A DNA stretch of 64,000 nt from Sphingopyxis sp. PET50 (GCF_025244705.1 NZ_CP104207.1:682001-746000); one strand, 5' to 3'; counted from the stretch's first letter, positions 9,216 to 18,504 are shown. Translations and numbers: made by a program. Notes: generated by a model not told the origin, from the sequence alone.

Positions 9216-9376
9216 CGCCTGTAACTTTCTTTACCGATTTACACGCCGAATACCACGAAACCGGCGTATTTCACAAAACTTATTGACAAAGCTTTTCACT
9301 TTCGGCGCGCCGCGCGGCACATCCTGCCCATCACCCGGCCGCTCTCCCCGACTGGCCGCACCGAAAGGACAGACAC
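9216..9376. promoter_or_regulatory. divergent scfR-like/aceA control region
   Basis: This AT-richer gap separates the regulator from isocitrate lyase. It contains an inverted repeat ACGCCG (9243-9248) and CGGCGT (9262-9267) with a 13-base spacer. It also has TTGACA at 9283-9288, a good -35 candidate for aceA, though I see no clear -10, and two TTTCAC words around it. The aceA start at 9377 follows GAAAGGA. These are the natural places for regulator binding. Confidence 0.5.
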
Positions 9377-10969
9377 ATGGGCTATCAGGAAGACATGGCG
9401 CAGGCGGGCCGCCTCATCCGCGATTACGACGGCACCTGGGACGGCATCAGCGGCGAAAGCATCGCCCGCATGCGTGCCCAGAACAAGTTCCGCACCGGCC
9501 TCGACATCGCGCGCTATACCGCGCGCATCATGCGCGCCGACATGGCCGCCTATGATGCCGATCCCGCGAACTACACCCAGTCGCTCGGCTGCTGGCACGG
9601 CTTCATCGCGCAGCAGAAGATGATCTCGGTCAAGAAGCATTTCGGCACTACCAAGGGCCGCTACATCTATCTCTCGGGCTGGATGATCGCCGCGCTGCGC
9701 AGCGAATTCGGTCCGCTGCCCGATCAGTCGATGCACGAAAAGACCAGCGTCCCGGCGCTGATCGAGGAAATCTACACCTTCCTGCGTCAGGCCGACGCCC
9801 GCGAACTTGGCTTGCTGTTCCGCGACCTCGACGCCGCGCGCGCCGAGGGCGACGAACTCAAGGCGAAGCAGATCCAGGCCGCGATCGACAATCATGAAAC
9901 GCATGTCGTGCCGATCATCGCCGACATCGACGCGGGCTTCGGCAACGCCGAGGCGACCTATCTGCTCGCCAAGAAGATGATCGAGGCCGGCGCCTGCGCG
10001 CTGCAGATCGAGAATCAGGTCTCGGACGAAAAGCAGTGCGGTCACCAGGACGGCAAGGTCACCGTGCCGCACGAGGATTTCATCGCGAAGATCCGCGCCT
10101 GCCGCTACGCCTTCATGGAACTCGGCGTCGAGGACGGCATCATCGTCACCCGCACCGACAGCCTCGGCGCAGGGCTCACCAAGCAGATCGCCTTCTCGAA
10201 GGAACCCGGCGATCTCGGCGACCAGTATAACAGCTTCCTCGATTGCGAAGAGGTCGAAGGCGCGGGCAACCCCGGCGACGTCCTCATCAACCGCGACGGC
10301 AAGCTGATGCGCCCGAAGCGCCTGCCGTCGAACCTCTATCAGTTCCGCCCCGGAACCGGCGAGGACCGCTGCGTCATGGACTGCATCGCCAGTCTTCAGA
10401 ATGGCGCCGACCTGCTCTGGATCGAGACCGAAAAGCCGCATATTGAACAGATCGCCGGCATGGTCGACCGCATCCGCGAAGTCGTCCCAAATGCGAAGCT
10501 CGCCTACAATAATTCGCCGAGCTTCAACTGGACGCTCAACTTCCGTCAGCAGGTGTATGACGCCTGGGAAGCCGAAGGCCGCGACCTGTCCGCCTACGAC
10601 CGCGCCAGGCTGATGAGCGTCGATTATGACGGCACCGAACTCGGCGAAGAGGCCGACAACCGCATCCGTACCTTCCAGCGCGACGCGGCGAAGCGGGCGG
10701 GCATTTTCCACCACCTCATCACCCTGCCGACCTACCACACCGCCGCCCTGTCGACCGACAATCTGGCGAAGGAATATTTCGGCGACGAAGCGATGCTCGG
10801 CTACGTCAAGGGCGTCCAGCGCAAGGAAATCCGCGAGGGCATTGCCTGCGTGAAGCACCAGAACATGTCGGGCAGCGACATCGGCGACGACCACAAGGAA
10901 TATTTCGTCGGCGAAGCGGCCCTGAAGGCCGCGGGCAAGGACAATACGATGAACCAGTTCGCCGCCTGA
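9377..10969 (+). CDS. aceA: isocitrate lyase, long form
   Basis: The enzyme cleaves isocitrate to glyoxylate and succinate, opening the glyoxylate bypass for growth on acetate or fatty acids. The 530-residue length and the active-site motif DEKQCGHQDGKV (catalytic Cys, about residue 222) match the Pseudomonas-type long isocitrate lyase rather than the 434-residue E. coli type, where the motif reads KKCGH. Other conserved parts are VPIIADIDAGFGN (metal-binding Asp) and AYNNSPSFNW. The ATG at 9377 follows GAAAGGA. No malate synthase gene is beside it. The gene is followed by a clear terminator and is probably transcribed alone under the divergent ScfR/RamB-like regulator. Confidence 0.98.
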   Translation: MGYQEDMAQAGRLIRDYDGTWDGISGESIARMRAQNKFRTGLDIARYTARIMRADMAAYDADPANYTQSLGCWHGFIAQQKMISVKKHFGTTKGRYIYLSGWMIAALRSEFGPLPDQSMHEKTSVPALIEEIYTFLRQADARELGLLFRDLDAARAEGDELKAKQIQAAIDNHETHVVPIIADIDAGFGNAEATYLLAKKMIEAGACALQIENQVSDEKQCGHQDGKVTVPHEDFIAKIRACRYAFMELGVEDGIIVTRTDSLGAGLTKQIAFSKEPGDLGDQYNSFLDCEEVEGAGNPGDVLINRDGKLMRPKRLPSNLYQFRPGTGEDRCVMDCIASLQNGADLLWIETEKPHIEQIAGMVDRIREVVPNAKLAYNNSPSFNWTLNFRQQVYDAWEAEGRDLSAYDRARLMSVDYDGTELGEEADNRIRTFQRDAAKRAGIFHHLITLPTYHTAALSTDNLAKEYFGDEAMLGYVKGVQRKEIREGIACVKHQNMSGSDIGDDHKEYFVGEAALKAAGKDNTMNQFAA

Positions 10970-11039
10970 CGACCCTTTCGGCCCGGGACTCGCAAGCCGA
11001 CCCCGCGCCCACCGAGCTTTCCTGGGGAGGAAAGCCTGT

Positions 11040-11077
11040 CCGCCGGAAACCTTCGGGTTTCCGGCGGGCATTTTTTT
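11040..11077 (+). terminator. aceA rho-independent terminator
   Basis: CCGCCGGAAACC and GGTTTCCGGCGG form a twelve-base perfect stem with a CTTCG-type loop, followed by GCA and seven T. It lies 71 bases after the aceA stop. Confidence 0.88.
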
Positions 11078-11125
11078 GCCATTATGTCCTTTGCAAACAT
11101 GGCCACTGAACGACAGGTTTCGGGC

Positions 11126-11355
11126 GGGAGCGGACATAAGCGATCCTCCCCCAACGGGGGAGGGGGACCACCCGAAGGGTGGTGGAGGGGCACGGGAGGC
11201 TTACGCAATGCCAGACCGAAAGAACGCCGTTTTCTAGCAACCCGGCCGCAACGCGCGGCCTCACCGACAGGGCAAACCGCCTGTGCCCCTCCACCAGCTT
11301 CGCTGGTCCCCCTCCCCGTGCCGGGGAGGATCGGCAACGTCCGCTCCCCACCCCG
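11126..11355. repeat. family B intergenic inverted repeat
   Basis: The 230-bp element has a GGAGCGGACATAAGCGATCC end and a GGATCGGCAACGTCCGCTCC end. Inner arms read GGGGGACCACCCGAAGGGTG and CCCCTCCACCAGCTTCGCTG. A related copy lies at 26250-26478 and a diverged one at 57143-57285. It encodes nothing recognisable. Confidence 0.82.
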
Positions 11356-11692
11356 AACCTGACAGGCCGCTTGAGTTTGCAAGGGATATAATCGCCATTT
11401 TTCGAGAGAAGGCCCGCAAAAGGAATCGGGCGGGCTTTGCATCGGGTTCGCTCATGGCAGGTCGGACCCAGGCGGACGCAAGCCGTGTTCGGGAACCGCC
11501 TGGGAGCAGCTGCGCGCACCGCCATCGGCAGCCCGCGGCTTTGGAATATGTGCATTTCCGGACCAGGTGACGCCTCGTGCGCAAACCAATTCATCAATCG
11601 GTTTGTCGAATCGGTCCTTGAACCTTCACAATCGACGTGCATTATGGTGCAATGCACAACAAGAATCCTCTCTCCCCGCGATCGACCAGGCC
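11356..11692. other. gene-free stretch with one imperfect hairpin
   Basis: I see no coding region. Positions about 11409-11438 form a hairpin with AAGGCCCGC and GCGGGCTTT arms (one G-T pair), which could end transcription from either side. Around 11600-11660 the DNA is AT-richer and includes TTCACAATCGACGTGCATTA, a plausible promoter area for the gene at 11693. No element is certain. Confidence 0.4.
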
Positions 11693-11992
11693 ATGAACGA
11701 CACCCGCCTCAAACTGATGGAAGCCATTGCGCGGCGGTGCATGGTCACCGCGCATTACAACGGCAACCGGATGACGCTCGCGCCGCACCAGATGTTCGAA
11801 CGCCGCGGCGACCTGTTCGTCAGTGCGCTCAACCTGAGCAAGAACTGGCGTTCGCCCGACGATTGGCGCCTTGGTCACTATAAGCTCGATGGACTCGCGG
11901 TGACCGAGTTGCAGGAAGGCACATTCGAGCCGCTCCCCTCGTTCGAGGCCGCCGCACCCCGCGAAGACGACACGCTGCTGCTGGCGGTCTGA
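11693..11992 (+). CDS. WYL-like mini protein, function unknown
   Basis: The 99-residue product (MNDTRLKLMEAIARRCMVTA...) reads like a stand-alone WYL-type beta fold: VTAHYNGNRMTLAPHQMFER, then GDLFVSALNLSKNWRSPDDW, then RLGHYKLDGLAVTEL. WYL domains bind nucleic acid or nucleotides and usually follow a helix-turn-helix, which is absent here. The canonical W-Y-L triad is not obvious, so the assignment rests on overall pattern. I set the start at ATG 11693 because translation upstream looks non-coding. The neighbours are an unrelated minus-strand ArsC-family gene and an intergenic repeat. Confidence 0.7.
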   Translation: MNDTRLKLMEAIARRCMVTAHYNGNRMTLAPHQMFERRGDLFVSALNLSKNWRSPDDWRLGHYKLDGLAVTELQEGTFEPLPSFEAAAPREDDTLLLAV

Positions 11993-12016
11993 CCGCCGCC
12001 AGTTGCCAAACCGCCG

Positions 12017-12362
12017 TCAGAGAATCTCCTGGACCCTCTCCATCGGCCGGCACAGGCGCACGCCTTTGCCGGTCTCGACGAACGGGCGTTCGACATAGGC
12101 GGGATTCGCCGCCATCGCGGCGATGATCGCGTCGTCGCTCCAGCCGGTCATGCCGCGCTCTTCGGCATCGGTGCCGCGCAGGCGGAGGGCGTCGCGGGCG
12201 CTGATGCTCGGCCGCTTCGAACAGCTGGCGGAGCTTGTCGGCCGCATAAGGCTGGTTCAGATATTCGACGACGGTCAGTTCGACGCCGGGCGTCTCTTGC
12301 AGCAGCGCCAGCGTCTTGCGCGAGGTGCCGCAGGCGGGGTTGTGCCAGATGGTTGCTTTCAT
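12017..12362 (-). CDS. ArsC/Spx-family thioredoxin-fold protein; one apparent frameshift
   Basis: The protein starts MKATIWHNPACGTSRKTLAL, the ArsC active-site pattern with Cys at residue 11 followed by the basic helix. After ELTVVEYLNQPYAADKLRQLFEAA the frame changes by one gained base near 12206-12210 (GCCGAGCATC on the coding strand), and continues ISARDALRLRGTDAEERGMT and VERPFVETGKGVRLCRP. Corrected length is about 114 residues, normal for the family. Members reduce arsenate with glutathione and glutaredoxin, but many are general thioredoxin-fold proteins. No arsR or arsB is nearby, so arsenic resistance is not supported by context. Confidence 0.85.
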
Positions 12363-12524
12363 GGCCCTGGCTCTATCGCCGCGGGTGCCGCGATGTAAAC
12401 CCGCCGTTCACAGCAAATATGCCACAGTTCGCGGTATGACGATGATGAAGCTGCTTGCCTTTCAGGCCGAAGCTGCGGCTAATGCCCCGACGAGGGATCG
12501 CGAGAGGCGACAGACGGGGTTGGG

Positions 12525-13280
12525 TTGCACGTGAACAAATTGATCGATCGCCGGTCGATGTTGGGGGCGGTGGTTGCCGGTGCGGGCGCGCTGGCCGCGA
12601 TGCCGCTGCGCGCGCAGACGATGCCGGGCTGGATCCGGCAGCCGGCGCCCTTCGTGCCGCCGCCGGTGGACTATGCCGCCGTGGCGAAGGCGCAACTGGC
12701 GCTGCAATCGCGCAACATCACGCAGACCGACCGCGTCGGCATCGTCGATTTCGGCCTGCCCTCGTCGCGCCCGCGCTTCGCGCTGGTCGACATGGTCGCG
12801 GGCAAGGTCGACATGTTCCCGGTCACCCATGGCCGCGGTTCGGACCCGCAGCACGACGGCTGGCTCAAGAGCTTTTCGAACCGCGTCGGCAGCCTCGCGA
12901 CATCGCGCGGCGCCTATCGCACCAGCGACTATTATTGGGGCAGCAACGGGTCGTCGATGCGGCTCGCGGGGCTGGAGCCCGACAACAACAATGCCGATGC
13001 GCGGGCGATCGTCGTCCATGGCGCCTGGTACGCCGACCCGTCGCTGATCGCGACGCAGGGCAAGCTGGGGCGCAGCGAAGGCTGTTTCGTGTTCGGCGAG
13101 GAACTGCTGCCGATGATCCTCTACAAGCTGGGCCCGGGACGGCTGCTGTTCGCCGACAAGCTCAGCCTGCCGCCGCCGGCGCCAGTGCCGTTCGAGCTGC
13201 CGGGCACGCCCGCGCCGGGGACCGAGAATATGGTGCGCACGAGCGCGCAGCAGGGCGTTTTCCCGACGACGGCGGACTGA
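12525..13280 (+). CDS. YkuD_2-type L,D-transpeptidase-like exported protein
   Basis: The 251-residue product has a twin-arginine-like start (MHVNKLIDRRSMLGAVVAGA) followed by a hydrophobic core and AQ cleavage site. The domain then shows RPRFALVDMVAGKVDMFPVT, HGRGSDPQHDG and KLGRSEGCFVF, with the catalytic Cys in the last motif and His in IVVHGAW. This matches the murein L,D-transpeptidase catalytic family PF13645, which remodels or anchors peptidoglycan in the periplasm. The tail is Pro-rich. It points towards a second transpeptidase of a different subfamily (13419-14753), with a repeat between them. Confidence 0.88.
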   Translation: MHVNKLIDRRSMLGAVVAGAGALAAMPLRAQTMPGWIRQPAPFVPPPVDYAAVAKAQLALQSRNITQTDRVGIVDFGLPSSRPRFALVDMVAGKVDMFPVTHGRGSDPQHDGWLKSFSNRVGSLATSRGAYRTSDYYWGSNGSSMRLAGLEPDNNNADARAIVVHGAWYADPSLIATQGKLGRSEGCFVFGEELLPMILYKLGPGRLLFADKLSLPPPAPVPFELPGTPAPGTENMVRTSAQQGVFPTTAD

Positions 13281-13284
13281 GATA

Positions 13285-13410
13285 GCCCCTCCCCTTCAGG
13301 GGAGGGGGTTGGGGTGGGGCCTGTCAGGCAGCACAGGGCCGCTGCCCCTACCCGCTGCGACTAGGCGGCAAGCCGCCAAGTCTCGCTGCCCTCCCCTAAA
13401 GGGGAGGGTT
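13285..13410. repeat. family A inverted repeat between two transpeptidase genes
   Basis: CCCTCCCCTTCAGGGGAGGG at one end, CCCTCCCCTAAAGGGGAGGG at the other, and CGCTGCGACTAGGCGGCAAG in the middle match the family plan. Situated between convergent genes, its hairpins may serve as terminators. Confidence 0.8.
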
Positions 13411-13418
13411 ATGGCATT

Positions 13419-14753
13419 TCAATTCCCCACGCTGGCCTTCGCCGCCGTGCTCGCCACCGTCGGTACCACCGGCGGCGCGATCATCGTCGCGGCGGGGCGG
13501 CCGGGCTTGGCGAAGCTCGCTACCACCGGCGCGTCGCGGCCATAGATGTCGGCGAGCTTCCTGACGCCGCCCTGTTCGCCCGGGACCATCGTCCAATAGG
13601 CGACATAGACGGGGAAGGGCTTTTCGAAGCCGAAGCGCGTCGTCTCGCCGCTCGCGATCGCGGCGCCGAACTCCTCGGCCGTCTTGCCCGCGAACCATAC
13701 GGACATCAGGCCCGAGAATTTCAGCGCCTTGTCGGTGCGGATGCAGCCGTGGCTGAACGCGCGCGCGGCGGCGGCGAACGCGCCCTTCGACGGCGTGTCG
13801 TGGAGATAGATGGCGTGCGGGTTCAGCATTTCGAGCTTCATCACGCCCAGCGCGTTTCCGGGTCCGGCCTTTTGCACCACCGACAATGTCTTGCCGCTGC
13901 CGGTCCAGGTGTAGCCCTGCGCGCGCGCCGCGGCGGGGTTGTTGGCGATCGTCGCGCCGATGCCTTCGTTGATGATGCTGCGCGGCAGCGTCCAGGTCGG
14001 GTTGACGATCACCCCGGTCGCCATCGGATTGAGCTGCGGCGTCGGGGTCGACGGCTTGCCGACGACCGCCTTGTGCTCGCCGATCTTGACCCCGTCATAA
14101 ACGACGCGCGTCATATATTCGGGGATGTTGCTGACGATATAGGTGGGGCCGAGGTCGCGCGGCATCCAGCGCCAGCGTTCCATGTTGACGCGGATCGCAT
14201 TGGCGTCGGCGGTCGTCTTCGCGGCCGCCAGCGCGGTCTTGAGCGCCGCGAAATTGGGGTGGACCGGATCGAGCCCCGCCAGCGTTTCCGGGATCGAGCT
14301 CGCGAGCAGCGCCGCGGTCAGCATCGACACCAGCGGCATCTGTTCGGCGTCGCTGTCGGTCATGAACCACTGCTTGCGCGCCGCATTGGGCGTGCGGCCG
14401 TCGCGCAGGTGCGTCGCGAGCAGCAGGAAGCTGTCGGTCGCGACGCGGTCGAGCCGCGCCTGGTCGTCGCCGACAATCGCCGCGGCAAGGCCCTCGGGGT
14501 TGTAATCCTTGGCGAACAGGCCCTCGGCGCCGATGCCTTCGATGACGCGCAGCAGCGCCTCGGCATTGGCCTTCGACCAGCTCGGCAGATTGGCCTCGGC
14601 GGCGCTTTCGATCTCGGGGGCGTCGTCGGTCGTCTTGTCGGGCTGATAGACGACCGAATCCTCCTTGACGCTGGTCGTCTGTGCGAGCGCGGGGGCGGCG
14701 GCGAGCGCGAAAGGAAGGGCAAACGGGGCTGCGAGGGAAAAGATTTTGACCAT
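13419..14753 (-). CDS. YcbB-like L,D-transpeptidase
   Basis: I chose ATG 14753 because a normal signal peptide follows (MVKIFSLAAPFALPFALAAA, cleavage after LAQ). The middle part is the scaffold domain (LRDGRTPNAARKQWFMTDSD and RWRWMPRDLGPTYIVSNIPE). The C-terminal catalytic domain ends with FSHGCIRTDKALKF, where Cys is the nucleophile and His assists. YcbB-type enzymes make 3-3 crosslinks in peptidoglycan and act in the periplasm. The product is about 444 residues, shorter than E. coli LdtD (615), and I see no separate peptidoglycan-binding domain. It is convergent with another YkuD-fold gene. Confidence 0.92.
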   Translation of the reverse strand: MVKIFSLAAPFALPFALAAAPALAQTTSVKEDSVVYQPDKTTDDAPEIESAAEANLPSWSKANAEALLRVIEGIGAEGLFAKDYNPEGLAAAIVGDDQARLDRVATDSFLLLATHLRDGRTPNAARKQWFMTDSDAEQMPLVSMLTAALLASSIPETLAGLDPVHPNFAALKTALAAAKTTADANAIRVNMERWRWMPRDLGPTYIVSNIPEYMTRVVYDGVKIGEHKAVVGKPSTPTPQLNPMATGVIVNPTWTLPRSIINEGIGATIANNPAAARAQGYTWTGSGKTLSVVQKAGPGNALGVMKLEMLNPHAIYLHDTPSKGAFAAAARAFSHGCIRTDKALKFSGLMSVWFAGKTAEEFGAAIASGETTRFGFEKPFPVYVAYWTMVPGEQGGVRKLADIYGRDAPVVASFAKPGRPAATMIAPPVVPTVASTAAKASVGN

Positions 14754-14820
14754 AGACCAAGGGCTATAGTCAAAAAACATGGGCGGGGAAAGTGATGCGG
14801 GGCACAGCTCGGCGCGATTA

Positions 14821-14946
14821 GCCCCTCCCCTTCAGGGGAGGGGTTGGGGTGGGGGCTTGCAGCGTAGCGCAAGGCTTCTGGCCCCACCCGCTGCGACTAG
14901 GCAGCAAGCTGCCAAGTCTCGCTGCCCTCCCCTGAAGGGGAGGGTG
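14821..14946. repeat. family A inverted repeat upstream of the YcbB-like gene
   Basis: CCCCTCCCCTTCAGGGGAGG and CCCTCCCCTGAAGGGGAGGG arms flank a CCGCTGCGACTAGGCAGCAA centre. It lies between the minus-strand YcbB-like start and the accC stop, so its hairpins could end the acc transcript. Confidence 0.8.
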
Positions 14947-14955
14947 TGGAAGGGA

Positions 14956-16317
14956 TCAGGCCGAAGCCTCTTCGTCCTGCCGCGCCAGCCATTCCTCCAG
15001 CCATTTGATCGTATAGTCGCCGTGGATCACGTCGGGCGCGGCGAGCAGCGCCTGGTGCAGCGGGATGTTGGTCTTGACCCCGCCGACGACCATTTCCTCG
15101 AGCGCGCGGCGCATGCGCATCATGCAGCTTTCGCGGCTGCGGCCATAGACGATCAGCTTGCCGATCATGCTGTCATAATAGGGCGGGATCGAATAGCCCG
15201 CGTAAAGCCCGCTATCGACGCGCACATGCATGCCGCCCGCGGCGTGATAGCTGGTCACCTTGCCGGGCGAGGGCATGAAGGTGCGCGGGTCCTCGGCATT
15301 GATGCGGCATTCCATCGCATGGCCGCGGAATTCCAGGTCTTCCTGCTTGACCGACAGCCCCCGGCCGTCGGCGATGCGGATCTGTTCGCGGACGAGGTCG
15401 AAGCCGGTGATCATCTCGGTCACCGGATGCTCGACCTGGATGCGCGTGTTCATCTCGATGAAGAAGAATTCGCCGTTTTCCCACAGGAACTCGATCGTGC
15501 CGGCGCCGCGATAATGCATCTTCGCCATCGCGTCGGCGCAGACCTTGCCCATGCGCGCGCGCTCCTCGGCCGAGATGACGGGCGAGGGCGCTTCCTCCAG
15601 CACCTTCTGGTGGCGGCGCTGCAGCGAGCAGTCGCGCTCGCCGAGGTGGATGGCATTGCCCTTGCCGTCGCCGAATATCTGGAATTCGATGTGGCGCGGG
15701 TTGCCGAGATATTTTTCCATATAGACGGTCGCGTCGCCGAACGCCGCCGCGGCTTCGCTCGACGCCTGGCCCATCAGGCTTTCGAGGCTGTCGGCGTCGG
15801 GGACGACCTTCATGCCGCGCCCGCCGCCGCCCGACGCCGCCTTGATCAGCACCGGATAGCCGATCGCCGCGGCGAGTTTCTTCGTTTCCGCGCTGAAAGT
15901 CACCGCGCCCGGCGAGCCCGGAACCACCGGCAGGCCCAGCGCGACCGCGGTGCGCTTCGCCTCGACCTTGTCGCCCATGGTGCGGATATGCTCGGGCTTC
16001 GGCCCGACGAAGATCAGGTCGTGCGCCTCGATGATCTCGGCGAAGCGCGCGTTTTCGGACAGGAAGCCATAGCCCGGATGGATCGCGTTGGCGTTGGTCA
16101 CCTCCGCCGCCGAGATGATCGCGGGGATGTTGAGATAGCTGTCCTTCGCGGCCGGAGGCCCGATGCACACCGCCTCGTCGGCGAGGCGGACGTGCATCGC
16201 CTCGGCATCGGCGGTCGAATGGACCGCGACGGTCTTGATGCCCATTTCATGGGCTGCGCGGTGGATGCGCAGCGCGATCTCGCCGCGGTTGGCGATCAGG
16301 AGCTTTTCAATGGTCAT
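14956..16317 (-). CDS. accC: acetyl-CoA carboxylase, biotin carboxylase subunit
   Basis: AccC carboxylates the biotin on AccB with ATP and bicarbonate, the first step of fatty acid synthesis. The 453-residue product starts [20 protein letters not shown], has the ATP-grasp glycine loop [14 protein letters not shown], the biotin carboxylase signature [18 protein letters not shown], and [10 protein letters not shown]. The length is exact for the family. It lies 8 bases after accB on the same strand, in the order aroQ-accB-accC found in many proteobacteria. No frame defects. Confidence 0.99.
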   Translation of the reverse strand: MTIEKLLIANRGEIALRIHRAAHEMGIKTVAVHSTADAEAMHVRLADEAVCIGPPAAKDSYLNIPAIISAAEVTNANAIHPGYGFLSENARFAEIIEAHDLIFVGPKPEHIRTMGDKVEAKRTAVALGLPVVPGSPGAVTFSAETKKLAAAIGYPVLIKAASGGGGRGMKVVPDADSLESLMGQASSEAAAAFGDATVYMEKYLGNPRHIEFQIFGDGKGNAIHLGERDCSLQRRHQKVLEEAPSPVISAEERARMGKVCADAMAKMHYRGAGTIEFLWENGEFFFIEMNTRIQVEHPVTEMITGFDLVREQIRIADGRGLSVKQEDLEFRGHAMECRINAEDPRTFMPSPGKVTSYHAAGGMHVRVDSGLYAGYSIPPYYDSMIGKLIVYGRSRESCMMRMRRALEEMVVGGVKTNIPLHQALLAAPDVIHGDYTIKWLEEWLARQDEEASA

Positions 16318-16325
16318 GCGCGCGC

Positions 16326-16805
16326 TCAGCCGATGGTGAACAGCGGCTGGTCATATTCGACCGGCTGGCTGTTCTCGACATGCACGGCCTTCAGCGTGCC
16401 CGCGGCGGGCGCGGTGATCGGGTTCATCACCTTCATCGCCTCGATGATCAGGATGGTGTCGCCCTCCTTCACCGAAGAGCCGACGGCGGCGAAGTTCGGC
16501 GCGCCCGGTTCGGGGGCAAGATAGACGGTGCCGACCATCGGCGATTTCACCGCATCGGCGAAGCTGTCGACGGCGGGCGCGGCCGGAGCGGCGGTGGCGG
16601 GAGCGGCCGCCGGAGCGGTGGGCGCCGCGACCGGCGCGGGCGCATAGGCCACGGGCGCGGCGGCGGTCAGCGTGCGCGCGACGCGCACCTTGCGGTGGCC
16701 GTCCTCGACCTCGATTTCGGAAAGCTGCGTATCGTCGAGCAATTCCGCGAGCGCGCGGACGAAGGCCGGATCGATGTTGATGCCATGCTCTTTATGGTCA
16801 CCCAT
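16326..16805 (-). CDS. accB: biotin carboxyl carrier protein of acetyl-CoA carboxylase
   Basis: The 159-residue carrier has an N-terminal helix segment ([20 protein letters not shown]), an Ala/Pro linker of about 45 residues, and the biotinyl domain with [14 protein letters not shown], where the Lys of AMKV near residue 125 is biotinylated. The protein ends QPLFTIG as usual. It shuttles carboxyl groups between AccC and the carboxyltransferase. It is co-transcribed with accC (8-base gap) and follows aroQ (67-base gap). Confidence 0.98.
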   Translation of the reverse strand: MGDHKEHGINIDPAFVRALAELLDDTQLSEIEVEDGHRKVRVARTLTAAAPVAYAPAPVAAPTAPAAAPATAAPAAPAVDSFADAVKSPMVGTVYLAPEPGAPNFAAVGSSVKEGDTILIIEAMKVMNPITAPAAGTLKAVHVENSQPVEYDQPLFTIG

Positions 16806-16872
16806 GTGATATTTCCTGCTGTTTGCGGTGGCGTGCGGCCACTCTGACCCCTGTTTTGATGGCGCCCTCTTG

Positions 16873-17346
16873 TCAGAGACGCGCGGCGGCGTCCAGCGCC
16901 AGCGTATAGCTCGCCGCGCCGTGCCCGGCGAAATGGGCGACCGCCGCCATGCCTACATAGCTGATATGGCGAAAGGATTCGCGCTTCATCGGGTCCGACA
17001 GATGGACCTCGATGACCGGCACCTTGATCGACTTGATCGCGTCGTGAAGCGCGATCGAGGTGTGGGTATAACCGCCCGCGTTGAGCAGCACCGCCTTGGC
17101 GCCCGCGACATAGGCTTCGTGCAGCCAGTCGATCAGCACGCCTTCGTGGTTGGTCTGTCGGCATTCGAGACGAAGGCCGAGGTCCGCCGCCTGCGCCTCC
17201 AGCCGCGCATGAATGTCGTTCAGCGTGTCATGACCATAGATTTCGGGCTCGCGGGTGCCGAGCAGATTGAGGTTGGGGCCGCTGAGAACATAGACGACGG
17301 GCTTGTCGGACAAGGCACAGGCTTTCGGTTGCGGAGCAATCGCCAT
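16873..17346 (-). CDS. aroQ: type II 3-dehydroquinate dehydratase
   Basis: AroQ converts 3-dehydroquinate to 3-dehydroshikimate in the shikimate pathway. Motifs are [19 protein letters not shown] (with the active-site Tyr), [17 protein letters not shown], and [19 protein letters not shown] (His and Arg of the active site). The start at ATG 17346 gives 157 residues; a TTG at 17313 (LSDKPVVYV) would give the more usual 146 residues and may be the true start. The order aroQ-accB-accC is a common proteobacterial operon. Confidence 0.97.
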   Translation of the reverse strand: MAIAPQPKACALSDKPVVYVLSGPNLNLLGTREPEIYGHDTLNDIHARLEAQAADLGLRLECRQTNHEGVLIDWLHEAYVAGAKAVLLNAGGYTHTSIALHDAIKSIKVPVIEVHLSDPMKRESFRHISYVGMAAVAHFAGHGAASYTLALDAAARL

Positions 17347-17404
17347 TCCCTATATGCGTCCCGACGATTTGGAAATGTCTGCCGACCTGTTTCACCAAGC
17401 TCCC

Positions 17405-17513
17405 GCATCCCCGAGCGAAGACGAGGGGGCTATGCCGAGCGAAGTCGAGGCAGCAACGGCGCGGGTTCTCGCTTCGCTCGAACGAGCCCCTCGTCTTCGC
17501 TCGGGGATACGGA
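17405..17513. repeat. inverted repeat between aroQ and thiS
   Basis: The arms ATCCCCGAGCGAAGACGAGG and CCTCGTCTTCGCTCGGGGAT are perfect 20-base complements, with an inner pair GCGAAGTCGAGGC / GCTCGAACGAGCC-like. The element fills the gap between divergent genes and may come from a dispersed family, although no second copy lies in this window. Confidence 0.8.
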
Positions 17514-17527
17514 TAATTGGAAGAGCG

Positions 17528-17737
17528 TTGGCGAGTATCACCATCATCCTCAACGGCGACCCGCGTCAGGTGCGCGAAGGCAGCATCGCCGATCTCGTCG
17601 CCTCGCTGGGGCTCGACGTGAAGAAGGTCGCGGTCGAGCGCAACCGCGAGATCGTGCCGCGCTCGACGCTTGCCGACATCCGGCTCGCTGAGGGCGACGC
17701 GCTGGAAATCGTTCATTTCGTAGGAGGCGGTTGTTGA
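17528..17737 (+). CDS. thiS: ThiS sulfur carrier with an extra C-terminal cysteine
   Basis: ThiS is a ubiquitin-fold carrier whose C-terminal Gly-Gly is adenylated and turned into a thiocarboxylate to supply sulfur for the thiazole of thiamine. Here the protein (about 69 residues, TTG 17528, [20 protein letters not shown]) ends [10 protein letters not shown], so one Cys follows the glycines. Standard ThiS ends in GG. Either this Cys is removed, or the family member works differently, or a base error is present. The stop overlaps the thiG start. The start is uncertain because no ATG precedes the conserved region. Confidence 0.88.
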   Translation: MASITIILNGDPRQVREGSIADLVASLGLDVKKVAVERNREIVPRSTLADIRLAEGDALEIVHFVGGGC

Positions 17738-18504
17738 CCGACAGTTGGAGCGTAGCCAGCCGGACCTTCACCTCGCGGCTGATCGTCGGGACCGGCAAGT
17801 ACAAGGATTTCGAACAGAATGCCGCCGCGGTCGCGGCGTCGGGGGCGGAAATCGTCACCGTCGCGGTGCGGCGCGTCAATGTCTCGGACCCGAGCGCGCC
17901 GATGCTGACCGATTATATCGATCCGAAGAAGGTCACCTATCTCCCCAACACCGCCGGCTGCTTCAACGCCGACGACGCGATCCGTACGCTGCGCCTCGCG
18001 CGCGAGGCGGGGGGCTGGGACCTGGTGAAGCTCGAGGTGCTGGGCGAGGCGAAGACGCTCTATCCGAACATGCGCGAGACGCTGGAGGCGACCGAGGTGC
18101 TCGCCAGGGAAGGCTTCCTGCCGATGGTCTATTGCGTCGACGATCCGATCGCCGCGAAGCAGCTCGAGGATGCGGGCGCGGTCGCGGTCATGCCGCTCGG
18201 CGCGCCGATCGGGTCGGGGCTGGGCATCCAGAACCGCGTGACGATCCGCCTGATCGTCGAGGGCGCGTCGGTGCCGGTGCTCGTCGATGCGGGCGTGGGG
18301 ACGGCGAGCGACGCGGCGGTGGCGATGGAACTCGGCTGCGACGGGGTGCTCATGAACACCGCGATCGCCGAGGCCAGGGACCCAGTGCGCATGGCGCGTG
18401 CGATGAAGCTGGCGGTCGAGGCGGGGCGCGATGCCTATCTGTCGGGGCGCATGGGCCTGCGCAAATATGCCGATCCGTCGAGCCCGCTGGCGGGATTAAT
18501 TTAG
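17734..18504 (+). CDS. thiG: thiazole synthase
   Basis: ThiG builds thiazole phosphate from deoxyxylulose phosphate, the ThiS thiocarboxylate and dehydroglycine. The roughly 256-residue TIM barrel shows [20 protein letters not shown], the Lys-bearing [18 protein letters not shown], and [16 protein letters not shown] plus [20 protein letters not shown]. The start is a TTG at 17734 or 17731, overlapping the thiS stop (TTGA), which indicates coupled translation. No thiE, thiO or thiF lies nearby. Confidence 0.97.
   Translation: MTDSWSVASRTFTSRLIVGTGKYKDFEQNAAAVAASGAEIVTVAVRRVNVSDPSAPMLTDYIDPKKVTYLPNTAGCFNADDAIRTLRLAREAGGWDLVKLEVLGEAKTLYPNMRETLEATEVLAREGFLPMVYCVDDPIAAKQLEDAGAVAVMPLGAPIGSGLGIQNRVTIRLIVEGASVPVLVDAGVGTASDAAVAMELGCDGVLMNTAIAEARDPVRMARAMKLAVEAGRDAYLSGRMGLRKYADPSSPLAGLI

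Noticed and set aside
9296..11137. Long open frame antisense to isocitrate lyase
   Set aside because: aceA on the plus strand is unambiguous; the opposite frame has no start context and only compositional openness.
12017..12362. Arsenate resistance gene
   Set aside because: Only the ArsC fold is present. No arsR, arsB or acr3 is nearby and many ArsC-family proteins have other roles.
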